NCBI GenBank assembly: GCA_016930535.1
Contig: JAFGGN010000074.1
Span: 1 to 64,000, forward strand
Direction of reading: 5' to 3'
DNA: 64,000 nucleotides
Source: a bacterium
GTDB lineage: Bacteria > Zhuqueibacterota > QNDG01 > JAFGCO01
Below the pieces are notes generated by a model. That model was not told where the DNA came from, made no database searches, and saw only the letters and a program-made list of their open reading frames with translations. The translations under genes were made by a program, and so were the position numbers. Below, one piece after another: positions 37,401 to 45,015 of the stretch (positions within the stretch are counted from its first letter, which is position 1; each line of letters opens with the position of its first letter).

Positions 37401-40400
37401 CACGGACGGTGTCGCATCCCCCTATGATTTCTGGGACATTCACGGGGCCGAAGGTCCGCTTTCACCGCCGGACAAGGTGAAGCAGGAGGACGAACCCTGG
37501 AGCTATGACAACTGGGCATACAAGGAAGGCAGTATTGATTATACGCGGTACAACGGTACGGAAGGCAGCAAAAACTCCAGCGCCTATCTGACACCCGACA
37601 CCGAGGATCTGAACGGCAATTCGATCATCGATATGGCCAATGATTATTATGAATTCAGTTTTTCACTGGACAAGTCGAGTCCGGATGTCCAGTACATTGC
37701 AGCGGGCGGTGTGACGCATCCGCACGGCTGGGCCCTGTACAGGCTTCCGCTGAATGCACCGTCAGACAGCCTCGGCAACCCGGACTGGTCCGCGATCGAG
37801 AACATCCGTATCTGGCTGGACGGTGTGGATGCCCAGGAAGCACCGGCCTATCTACGCATTGCGGAGATCAGTCTCACAGGAAATGAATGGAAGCTCAGGG
37901 GTGTGGCTCTGAACGACACGCTGCAATATGAGAGCAGTGACGATTCAACGCTCACGGTCTCCGTGATCAACACCCATGACAATTCCGATGAATACATCGC
38001 GCCTCCGAACGTGGAGGGCGTGGTGGATCCCGTATACAACATCCGTTCCAAGGAACAGTCCCTGGTCATGATTACCGATAATCTGGCTTCCGGCGCCTCG
38101 GCCATCGCGGAGAAGACCATGTACCAGGAAGCGAACCTGCTGAATTACAAGCGGATCAAGATGTTCGTGCATGGCGGAGGCAAGCTGGATGCATTCAAGT
38201 ACGCCGAGGATTCCGTGGCATTTTTCCTCCAGTTCGGATCGAACAGCAATTTCGAAGCCGGGGATTATTACGAGATCCGGCTGCCCAGGGTGTATTCCGG
38301 ATGGGACGAGCGGAACAATATCGACGTGGCGTTCGATACGCTGAGCCAGATGAAGGTGACCATGATGACCGAGGGGCTCGATGTGATGTCCAGAAAACTG
38401 GCCAACGGCCAGGTGCTCACCGTGGTGGGAGAGCCCACGCTTTCCCGCATCCGCTGGATGGTGATCGGTATCAGGAACAACGGGGATGCCCCCTTCTCAG
38501 ACGAGATCTGGCTCGATGAAATGCGTGTGTCCAATGTGCGCAAGGACCGGGGCATGGCCTGGCGCGCGAGTGCAGATGTGGCGATTTCGGATCTGTTCCG
38601 AATCAATGCGGACATGTCGAAGAAAGATGCGGATTTTCACACGGTGAACGAGCGCTTCGGCCAGGGATCGAACACGCGAAGCATGAACTGGAACGCATCG
38701 GTCAGCCTGCACAAACTGCTGCCGGCGAGCTGGGGCGTCAACCTGCCGTTCAACGCCAATTACAGGGAGAGCAACTCCTCCCCCAAATTTCTGCCGGGAA
38801 GCGACATTTTCGCCAAACGGTCCATCATCACGGACGATTCGCTGTGGAACGCGATTCAGACCATCAACACATCGAAAGGCTACAGCGTGTCCATCAGTAA
38901 AAGAGCCACATCCCGGAATTTCCTGCTCAAGTATTTCGTGGATCCGGTCAGCGGGCGTTTCAGCTATTCGAACAGCGGATCCAGCAGCTCCACCGTGCTT
39001 TCGAGCAACTCGGATTCATACCAGGGTTCGGCTGCGTATCAGCTGAATTTTTCAGGACAGTCCTATGTGTCGCCGTTCAAATGGCTCGGACAGAAAAAAT
39101 ACATCAAGCCGGTTTCGGAACTGAAACTGTACTATATGCCCACCAATCTCAATTTCGATGCAAAGGCGAGTCATTCCGAAAAATTCACCGAACAGAGAAG
39201 TGGTCTCGTGAGCGGGGACACGACCAAGAATTTCATACAGTCTTTTTCCACGGGGCTGAAGCCGTTCAAGACAATGAGCCTCACGTACAACCGGTCTCAG
39301 ACCAGCGATCTCAGACGCGCGCCCTGGACGGAAGTGATGGAAAGCCTGGAGCCCGGCGACGTGACTTCCAAGACCCATTCGACAAGCGCCTCGTTCAATC
39401 CCTCACTCTTTGTCTGGTTCCGGCCGACTTTCAAGTACAGCGTGAACTACAACTGGACAGATAATCTGCAGATGAGCAATCAGGGACTGGACACGGGAAA
39501 AAGTGCCAACAAGAACGCATCGATTAATGTCAGCGGTAATTTCGATATCAATAAAATGCTGCAGTCGTTCGGCGGAAATAAGCGCGGCAGCTCCCGGAAC
39601 ACGAACTCACGCAACGCCAGACCCGGCCAGGCGCGGAACAGACGGCCCCAGGCCGAACAGGCGCCTGCGGATTCCGCACAAACTGAGGAAAAGAAAAAAT
39701 CGTTCGAGATCATGAAAATTATCGGTTTCGGCGGCAAGGCCCTGTCACGCATTCAGCCCATCACCCTGTCGTACAACACGAGCCGCAAGGCGAGCCATAA
39801 CGGCATTCTCGGCGAGCCGTCCCTGGGATACAAGTTCGACATGTCCAGGGATCCCAGGCTCAACATATCGGAAAATGTCACACAGCCCTTCAATATCGGG
39901 AACGATGCACGCTGGTCCCTGCGCTCCGGCCTGGATGTGACCAGTCAGATCTCCGTGAATCTGGATTACAGCTTCTCCGCGAACGAGAACAAGAGCAGTT
40001 CCCAGATCTCCGGATCCGAGACCAACTCGGCCCTGCTTCTGGGCAAACAGGCGATCCCCTTCCCGAACTGGACCGTGGCGTGGCGCGGCCTGGAAAAGAT
40101 CCCGCTCCTGACCAAGTTCGTGAAATCCGCATCGCTCAATCACGGATTCGGCGGACAGGAAAGCACCACCAAAAGCAACGGTCAGGCCACGTCCGTGACC
40201 GTAGCGCGGGATTTCAAGCCTCTGATCGGGGCCAACCTGACTTTTACCAACGGTATCACGAGTACGTTTCAGTACAACAGCTCCTCTTCGCTCAAGGAGC
40301 AGAAACAGTACGGAAAAGGCAAGACCCGCGATCTTTCCAATTCGATCAGCGTCACCATGAAGTATCAGAAAAAGGGCGGGCTGAAGCTCCCGTTCATGAA

Positions 40401-40671
40401 AGGCAAGAAGCTGGACAACAACATCGATTTCTCCATGAATTTTTCGTCCAGCAGCAACAAGTCCGAGCAGCAGCAGAGTGAGGGCGGCAATTTTGCGGAA
40501 ACGCGGGCCACCTCGAACTGGTCGCTCAAGCCCCAGATGAGCTATACGTTCAGCCGCACGGTGCGGGGCGGCCTGTACCTGGAATTCGGCAAGCGCAAGG
40601 ACAAGACCATGGGCACCACCACGATCAAGGCGTTCGGGCTGAATACGGTGATTTCACTGGCGGGAAGATAA
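34498..40671 (+). CDS. sprA: SprA-type outer-membrane translocon of the type 9 secretion system
   Basis: A 2057-residue exported protein, close to the size of Bacteroidota SprA (about 2,400). A signal peptide occupies the first ~33 residues. SprA-family segments run the whole length: VSLSLPGTQFVTVSAQNAGLFGIKS split over 260-285, SIRDEQILAVTYAVRNG, the DYVIDYFTGSLTMLN strand pair, VAYVDDFESARRQITLSIMD, a HIDLGRISEDAIPNRKLNTE block, IENIRIWLDG and a serine-rich run of barrel strands ending GLNTVISLAGR. In Flavobacterium SprA forms a 36-strand barrel through which folded CTD-bearing cargo leaves the cell. A gliding role cannot be inferred. A low-complexity basic stretch near 1695-1725 (SSRNTNSRNARPGQARNRRP) is unusual. 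Its cargo at 407-1369 fits. Other T9SS genes (gldKLMN, porV, sov partners) are not visible. Confidence 0.92.
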   Translation: MHKHRSFGSKCVGMFTTFSIFFFLSVSSLHSEIGLRLAEPYSPLAPMRAPRATVLFSQGDSLSQLGPYYPTSIRHDVKIDSAGKTVTARLKYQERDILFPHVMTFGEYLRWRYAYDTAQQWKEYAVTHVSSTAADRARGGLKIETPKIKSKAFENIFGGNTMSLTVNGDITIDASMRNEKRSSVKTAFTRGANTNFQMKQTQRFKVEGKIGENLSIFVDQDSERPFEFENAIKLRYTSQGEDGIVKSIEAGNVSLSLPGTQFVTVSAQNAGLFGIKSELKVGPLDITAIASMEKGQKKKLSLDGGASSENYKIKDYDYKGGTYFFLDGIYRDQFKIIQNGLHVYDSTTVIVDIDVYRSEGRDEISQDYFYSWATVSGDTSTAGQDTLTTDTKKAYPGKFKRLEPFTDYDFNAELGYIVLNQSIRDEQILAVTYAVRNGKKVGTQTKAVTDASGKDIIKIMKLIKPRNPQPVDVTWNLEWRHVYSLGSRNINSEGFELKIFQQTGSGDPKEVMTINGDPTGFLEIFGLDKIDKNGAPAPDNIIDNNENFLNLARGELIFPELRPFDPEEGSSYYELFQDEKLASPEIYDETNQDLIRRSSKFFIEVNSSARGASFNLGMNVIEGSEEVTLNNRKLTKDVDYVIDYFTGSLTMLNEAALDPSARLEINYENQQLFSVDKKTLLGMRAEYTLWESGANRSFIGGTLLYLNQQTLDRRVRITQDAPMRNVVWDVNTAFKFEPAFLDRALDAVPFLHSAGRSSVSFEGEVAQIIPNPNTLNNEKTGDRDGVAYVDDFESARRQITLSIMDKAWQFSAIPDPENRGLDTRGHMYWYNPYDLVSIKEIWPDREVTSNYGNTTTTHVLDMVFYPDPNLADPSRSWFGISQGLSTGYFDQKDSRFLEVWVKGDVGRLHIDLGRISEDAIPNRKLNTEDKFRDELRNQQLEDDEDVGVDNIEGPDPPDLFHPHEPATVTDGVASPYDFWDIHGAEGPLSPPDKVKQEDEPWSYDNWAYKEGSIDYTRYNGTEGSKNSSAYLTPDTEDLNGNSIIDMANDYYEFSFSLDKSSPDVQYIAAGGVTHPHGWALYRLPLNAPSDSLGNPDWSAIENIRIWLDGVDAQEAPAYLRIAEISLTGNEWKLRGVALNDTLQYESSDDSTLTVSVINTHDNSDEYIAPPNVEGVVDPVYNIRSKEQSLVMITDNLASGASAIAEKTMYQEANLLNYKRIKMFVHGGGKLDAFKYAEDSVAFFLQFGSNSNFEAGDYYEIRLPRVYSGWDERNNIDVAFDTLSQMKVTMMTEGLDVMSRKLANGQVLTVVGEPTLSRIRWMVIGIRNNGDAPFSDEIWLDEMRVSNVRKDRGMAWRASADVAISDLFRINADMSKKDADFHTVNERFGQGSNTRSMNWNASVSLHKLLPASWGVNLPFNANYRESNSSPKFLPGSDIFAKRSIITDDSLWNAIQTINTSKGYSVSISKRATSRNFLLKYFVDPVSGRFSYSNSGSSSSTVLSSNSDSYQGSAAYQLNFSGQSYVSPFKWLGQKKYIKPVSELKLYYMPTNLNFDAKASHSEKFTEQRSGLVSGDTTKNFIQSFSTGLKPFKTMSLTYNRSQTSDLRRAPWTEVMESLEPGDVTSKTHSTSASFNPSLFVWFRPTFKYSVNYNWTDNLQMSNQGLDTGKSANKNASINVSGNFDINKMLQSFGGNKRGSSRNTNSRNARPGQARNRRPQAEQAPADSAQTEEKKKSFEIMKIIGFGGKALSRIQPITLSYNTSRKASHNGILGEPSLGYKFDMSRDPRLNISENVTQPFNIGNDARWSLRSGLDVTSQISVNLDYSFSANENKSSSQISGSETNSALLLGKQAIPFPNWTVAWRGLEKIPLLTKFVKSASLNHGFGGQESTTKSNGQATSVTVARDFKPLIGANLTFTNGITSTFQYNSSSSLKEQKQYGKGKTRDLSNSISVTMKYQKKGGLKLPFMKGKKLDNNIDFSMNFSSSSNKSEQQQSEGGNFAETRATSNWSLKPQMSYTFSRTVRGGLYLEFGKRKDKTMGTTTIKAFGLNTVISLAGR

Positions 40672-40708
40672 AGTCAAGAACAAAGATCAAAGAACAAAGA
40701 TATAATAT

Positions 40709-41215
40709 TTGAAACACGCGGTCATTCGAAAACAGAAGAACAGCCGTATGTGCCTGGTATGCGGGCTGGAGAATCCGGCAGGTCTGAAGGCGGCCTTTTA
40801 TGAGCTGGACAACGCCGAAGTGGCGGCCCTGTTCAGGCCGATGGACGTGCATCAGGGTTACCCGGACGTCATGCACGGCGGTATGGTCACTGCCATTCTG
40901 GACGAGACCATCGGACGGGCCGTCAGTATCGGATCCAAAGCGGATGTGTGGTGGGTAACCGCGGAAATCACCATCCGGTTCAAAAAACCGGTCCCCCTGA
41001 ATACGGACCTGAAAGTGACGGCCCGCATCACCGAAAACGGAAGCCGCCTCTTTCAGGGCACGGGTGAAATCAGGCTGCCCGACGGAACGGTCGCTGCGGA
41101 AGGTACGGGCAAATATCTGTTCGTGCCGCTTGAAAAAATCATGCAGGTTCATCCGGAACATCTCGACTGGCGCGTAACCGTCATGGAGAACGACCCGTCT
41201 ATCATTGAATTTTAA
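40709..41215 (+). CDS. PaaI-family hotdog-fold thioesterase
   Basis: A 168-residue protein. Hotdog signatures are VMHGGMVTAILDETIGRAVS (catalytic helix region) and VTAEITIRFKKPVPLNTDL. The N-terminus KHAVIRKQKNSRMCLVCGLENP is itself conserved in this branch of the family, which supports initiation at the TTG at 40709 rather than at the ATG at 40748, although TATAAT at 40701-40706 looks like a -10 box and would favour the ATG. Members hydrolyse acyl-CoA or similar thioesters; the substrate is unknown. It follows sprA by 37 bases and is convergent with the next gene. Confidence 0.88.
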   Translation: MKHAVIRKQKNSRMCLVCGLENPAGLKAAFYELDNAEVAALFRPMDVHQGYPDVMHGGMVTAILDETIGRAVSIGSKADVWWVTAEITIRFKKPVPLNTDLKVTARITENGSRLFQGTGEIRLPDGTVAAEGTGKYLFVPLEKIMQVHPEHLDWRVTVMENDPSIIEF

Positions 41216-41223
41216 TACCGCCC

Positions 41224-42288
41224 TCAGCTCACCTTATGAATCGAGACGTATGTCTGTGAAAAGCCGATCTTGATGAAAATCGGAAGTATGTCGACATTCT
41301 GAAATACATGGATCTCGAGTACATCTGCCGCAGTCAGAAACACCACGTCGCTGACATTGGGTGCATTGTTGTTCAGAAGAAGCTCGGTCGGTGAAACCAC
41401 CATCTGCAGGTTGTTGCCCTGCGCAGCCATAACGCCGTTCACGAAAATCGCGATGGACACGTAACCTCCCGCCACCATTTGTCCGACTTCGGTCCAGTCG
41501 AAAGCCGTTCTGGCATTGACCTGATAATATCCTGTAACGGAGGCTACGAACTGGGCTGCCAATCCGGAACCCGCAGCGACTGTCGCGAATTCGTTCTGCT
41601 CATCGAATGCATTGGGCAGCGGCGTATCCGTATCGAACGAGACAGCGGTCCAGACTCCGGGAGGGATCAGCTGAGGCACGGTGATGAAGGCCCTGGCCCG
41701 GCTCTGATTGTTGATATCCAGGATGCCCGTGGACTGCACCTGCAACATGGTACGGCCGTCGCTCTGGGCTGAACCCGCTCCGGCTGTAAGCGTTGCTGCA
41801 TTCGTGATCTTGAAGCGTTTGTCCGCCGCATCCACGCCGGATGAAAAAATCTGTGATCCGCTCCCGTTCAGGTAATACTCCACGGATGCATCACCGCTGG
41901 TGCCGGTTTGTTCCACACAAAGCGGAGCTGTATATCCCGTGCTGCTGATGCGGACATGAAGCAGTGTGCCCGGACTTGTGGTGCCCACGCCGACATTGCC
42001 GCTGTTGTCCACATAGACCACATCGGTCGGGGAACCGTCTGCCGCATCCAGGGAATGACCATCGGGCATCTTGGTCCCGTCCCAGTAAAGATCTCCGGTC
42101 ACGTTGTAGAGCTTGTTCGTCGTCGTACTTGGTGCTGCAGAGCCGGCCGGCAGCGTGATGGAGCCTTCCGATCCTTCGTCATTCACCGTCATCAGCACAT
42201 TGGCACTGGCATCCTTGACGGTCATCTGTGCCTGTATCGTATAAACGGTCAGCATGGCGAGGAATATATAAAATACAATTTTCTTCAT
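41224..42288 (-). CDS. Secreted fibre-like protein with C1q/TNF-like C-terminal domain
   Basis: A 354-residue protein with a signal peptide (MKKIVFYIFLAMLTVYTIQA). Residues about 22-120 hold the repeats common in surface fibres (LYNVTGDLYWDGTKM, GNVGVGTTSPGTLLHVRIS). The last ~150 residues read as a C1q-like jellyroll (VWTAVSFDTDTPLPNAFDEQ, VASVTGYYQVNARTAFDW, AGGYVSIAIFVNGVMAAQGN, SDVVFLTAADVLEIHVFQN). Such proteins form trimers at the cell surface. No T9SS sorting domain is present, so the export route is unclear. Stands alone on the minus strand. Confidence 0.75.
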   Translation of the reverse strand: MKKIVFYIFLAMLTVYTIQAQMTVKDASANVLMTVNDEGSEGSITLPAGSAAPSTTTNKLYNVTGDLYWDGTKMPDGHSLDAADGSPTDVVYVDNSGNVGVGTTSPGTLLHVRISSTGYTAPLCVEQTGTSGDASVEYYLNGSGSQIFSSGVDAADKRFKITNAATLTAGAGSAQSDGRTMLQVQSTGILDINNQSRARAFITVPQLIPPGVWTAVSFDTDTPLPNAFDEQNEFATVAAGSGLAAQFVASVTGYYQVNARTAFDWTEVGQMVAGGYVSIAIFVNGVMAAQGNNLQMVVSPTELLLNNNAPNVSDVVFLTAADVLEIHVFQNVDILPIFIKIGFSQTYVSIHKVS

Positions 42289-42661
42289 GGCGCTTCTCCT
42301 CCTTTGTTTATGTTGAATGATTTTCGGGCGTTGCTGTGGTTCAGATGAATTCCGTACCAGAGCAGAAAATCCGTAACGATTAAAAAGAAAATGCGTTCAC
42401 CGGCAATTATGATGTTCAGGCACGGATGGTACGGGAAGTACGGGTTTCAGTATAATAGACCGCACATACAGGGCATTCCGCTGCGGTCCGTTCTTTCGAT
42501 GCAAGGTCGTGATGTCGGGATAGAATAGTCGGAATCTGTTCAGTATGATTGTGACATAATAAATGAATAATGCTTTACAATGTCAAGTCTATTTTTTTGT
42601 GTTCTCCGGACAATGTCCGCCGGACATTCCGGCAACTGCGCCCGTGGATATCATCCGGTTA
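42289..42661. other. 373-base intergenic region with an inverted repeat
   Basis: The region upstream of the C1q-like gene and downstream of the zinc-ribbon gene. It holds the promoter of the former (AT-rich 42390-42460) and an inverted repeat AATGTCC/GGACATT at 42612-42628, extended by CCGG on both sides to 42606-42632. No T-run follows on either strand, so it looks more like an operator or a stem without terminator function. Confidence 0.6.
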
Positions 42662-43354
42662 TCAATTGCGCGACCCGAAATAAAAACTGATCAGAATATA
42701 CGGGACCAGCAAATTCACTGCATGTATGTCCAGCATATAGTGAATAATCATGACCAATGTCGCGATCAGGACAATCACCGCTTTAAAATGGTTGACCATT
42801 TCGACGGATTTTGAATCGCGCGCCCTGATGATTATTTTTGAGAACACATATCCCGCGTACAGCGCGCCGAATATGAAATAGAAATACAGCAGATCCGGAT
42901 CCAGATGCATGATCCGGCTGCGGACCAGGAAGAGACTGAAAACGATGCCAGCGAGTATGGTGTTCCGGATGAAGCCCTGCGGCAGATAAAGGGGCTCCTC
43001 AATATCCGACTGAATGATGCGCCCGCCGACAATGATGTTCCTGTCCCGCTTCCTGAATCCGAAATAGTAGAAAATGCAGGTCAACAGCAGCTGAACGAGA
43101 TGCGTGCCCGCCATGCCCTGTTCATGCATCTCGTAGATAAACAGTCCGGTCAGGCACAGTGTCACAAGGGCACGTACACTGCCTTTCGGCAGGAAAAGGG
43201 GTTCGTTCCGTTTGGCGACAAATCCGACCGGGGTTTCATCGGGCGCTTTCAGAAGCGTATACAGTTTGCCGCAGTGCTGACACTGGTATTCGTTGCCTTC
43301 GACCTGGGAAACGCGGGCCGAACAGGAGTTGCACCGGTACTGAAACTGTCCCAT
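42662..43354 (-). CDS. Zinc-ribbon membrane protein of unknown function
   Basis: A 230-residue protein. The N-terminus has a zinc ribbon (YRCNSCSARV and YQCQHCGKLY, two CxxC pairs). After GSVRALVTLCLTGLFIYEMHE come about five membrane helices in two similar halves: both start with a 'lpkGsvR'/'lpqGfiRn' segment and continue with hydrophobic helices, suggesting internal duplication. I do not recognise the family. Last gene of a minus-strand operon after the cation transporter and the cysteine-rich membrane protein. Confidence 0.75.
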   Translation of the reverse strand: MGQFQYRCNSCSARVSQVEGNEYQCQHCGKLYTLLKAPDETPVGFVAKRNEPLFLPKGSVRALVTLCLTGLFIYEMHEQGMAGTHLVQLLLTCIFYYFGFRKRDRNIIVGGRIIQSDIEEPLYLPQGFIRNTILAGIVFSLFLVRSRIMHLDPDLLYFYFIFGALYAGYVFSKIIIRARDSKSVEMVNHFKAVIVLIATLVMIIHYMLDIHAVNLLVPYILISFYFGSRN

Positions 43355-43394
43355 TGGAATTTCCTCATAATTTTGTCTACTGCAGGACTCTGAA

Positions 43395-43904
43395 TCAGGA
43401 TGCGGTTTTGTTGAAGAGCTTTTCCGCGGGACATCCCAGCCGCTTCTGTACGCAGTGACTGCATGCCATGGATCCGCGAATCAGGGCGTTTCCGAAAAAA
43501 GACAGCAGAACAATCACGATCATGGCCGCAAGGGGCATCCATGTAAAATGACGGATGAGCAGGACCGTTCCGGCTGCCAGGGGCATGATCAGAAGCAGGA
43601 TGTCGGGCAGGAGTTCTTTCCAGTCCGGTGTCCGGTTTTTGAATATGTCCGGATCCCCCTTTTTAAAAAACAGCGCCGCGATTTTGCCCCTGCCGAAGCA
43701 GCAGTTCTTGCCGTAATACCAGCAGTGGGCACAGCCCTTGCGGTACAGGTTGATCTCCATCAGAAGGCAGTAAATCAAAAAAGCGGCACCCCAGACCGTG
43801 CCCCACTGCATGAAAATATAAATGCCCAGCGCGTAAACCGTCAGGGAGACCAGGTTGGCGCACAGGATCATACGGAACGGGTAGTTTTCAAATTCGGTGT
43901 TCAT
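43395..43904 (-). CDS. Cysteine-rich membrane protein of unknown function
   Basis: A 169-residue protein with four membrane helices in two pairs. Between the pairs lies a cysteine-rich loop with GCAHCWYYGKNCCFGRGKI, and the C-terminus carries RGSMACSHCVQKRLGCPAEK. The conserved cysteine clusters on one side of the membrane suggest metal binding or an iron-sulfur site. Similar hypothetical proteins occur in anaerobes, as far as I recall. It lies between a CDF transporter and a zinc-ribbon membrane protein, which makes a metal-related role plausible but unproven. Confidence 0.75.
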   Translation of the reverse strand: MNTEFENYPFRMILCANLVSLTVYALGIYIFMQWGTVWGAAFLIYCLLMEINLYRKGCAHCWYYGKNCCFGRGKIAALFFKKGDPDIFKNRTPDWKELLPDILLLIMPLAAGTVLLIRHFTWMPLAAMIVIVLLSFFGNALIRGSMACSHCVQKRLGCPAEKLFNKTAS

Positions 43905-43923
43905 GGTTGTTTTCCACCGGTTT

Positions 43924-44814
43924 TTATGACTCGTACGGCTCCAGATGCACCACCACGTCCATCACTTCCGGACCCTGGTCGATGAGCGCGATTTTCACGT
44001 CTTCGGAAATCTGATGACCCTTCCGGACGGTCATATCCGGATCGACCAGGATGTGCATATCCACATGAATGTGGGATCCGAATTTCCGGGTGCGTATGGC
44101 ATGGGCTTCGCGGACCCCATCGACGCTCATTGCGATTTCGGAAATCAGGGCATGGTCCTTCTCTGAAGCGCCCTGATCGGTCAGTTCGGCGAGCGCCGGA
44201 TACAGGATGTCCCATGAGACCTTGAGAATAAACAGCGAGATAAGCATGGCGCCGATATGATCCAGAAATGCCAGCCCGGGATTGAACGAGGCGGCGCCCA
44301 CGGCCATGAGGGCGGGTATGGAACTGAATGCGTCGGAGCGGTGATGCCACGCATTGGCAATGACCGCGGAGGATTTGACCTGCCTGCCCACTTTCACGGT
44401 CCACCGGTAGAGCCATTCTTTGAGCAGGATGGACAGGAACGGGCCGGAAATGGCGATCCAGCCGGTTTTCTGAATATCCAGATCGCGTGTGGTGGCCAGG
44501 GCATGATAGCCCATGAGCACGGCCACACCGGCCAGGATCAGGCCGATCACGGTGGTCACAAGCGCCTCCATGCGCCTGTGCCCGTAGGGATGGTTGGCAT
44601 CCGGCGGAGCGGACCAGATTTTTACGCCGAAGAGTACGGCCAGATCCGTGGACATGTCGGACAGGCTGTGCACGGCGTCCGCAATCACGGCCTGGCTTGA
44701 ACCCAGCCATCCGACGATGAATTTCACGGCGGACAGACCCAGGTTGACCGCGAGTCCGGTCCACGTGACACGCCGGATCTGACAGATATTATCGCATGGG
44801 GCAGCGGATTTCAT
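43924..44814 (-). CDS. Cation diffusion facilitator family transporter
   Basis: A 296-residue CDF antiporter. Six helices are predictable, and the metal site is visible as HxxxD pairs in helices II and V (ADAVHSLSDMSTD and NAWHHRSDAFSS). The cytosolic C-terminal domain (about 210-296, REAHAIRTRKFGSHIHVDMH) has the usual ferredoxin-like metal-binding fold. It exports divalent metal ions such as zinc, iron or manganese in exchange for protons. First gene of the three-gene minus-strand operon. A second frame across the same bases is a shadow. Confidence 0.93.
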   Translation of the reverse strand: MKSAAPCDNICQIRRVTWTGLAVNLGLSAVKFIVGWLGSSQAVIADAVHSLSDMSTDLAVLFGVKIWSAPPDANHPYGHRRMEALVTTVIGLILAGVAVLMGYHALATTRDLDIQKTGWIAISGPFLSILLKEWLYRWTVKVGRQVKSSAVIANAWHHRSDAFSSIPALMAVGAASFNPGLAFLDHIGAMLISLFILKVSWDILYPALAELTDQGASEKDHALISEIAMSVDGVREAHAIRTRKFGSHIHVDMHILVDPDMTVRKGHQISEDVKIALIDQGPEVMDVVVHLEPYES

Positions 44815-44933
44815 TTGAAAAAAATTAGCAATAATTCAAGCCAATTACAAATAAAAAATTACCGTTTTACTGCTTTCAGGAAAATGGAATTGGTTGTTGC
44901 GAACAGTCGGGGAATTTTTTACATTGAGTCAAT

Positions 44934-44978
44934 GGTAAAGAAAGTGCGGGATCCTTTGGATCACGGACTTTCTTTACC
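44934..44978. repeat. Long perfect hairpin upstream of the CHASE2 regulator
   Basis: GGTAAAGAAAGT (44934-44945) and ACTTTCTTTACC (44967-44978) are perfect 12-bp arms. Nested inside, GATCC/GGATC (44950-44954, 44958-44962) forms an inner stem around TTT. On the left a second imperfect dyad (TTTACATTGA / TCAATGGTAAA, about 44918-44939) overlaps it. There is no T-run after the hairpin on either strand. It lies 38 bases before the start of the activator gene, where it could be an operator or a leader structure. Confidence 0.75.
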
Positions 44979-45015
44979 CGCTGTCATTCAAAATGATTAA
45001 AGCGGATCGTTCGAT

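Noticed and set aside
40673..40706. Short CAAAGA repeats and TATAAT before the thioesterase gene as a promoter
   Set aside because: No -35 hexamer at the right distance, and the conserved N-terminus implies translation from the TTG very close to this box.
43901..44764. A 287-codon frame on the same strand as the CDF transporter
   Set aside because: It overlaps the CDF gene in another frame, has an Arg/Gly/His-rich composition typical of a shadow frame, and the CDF frame carries all family motifs.
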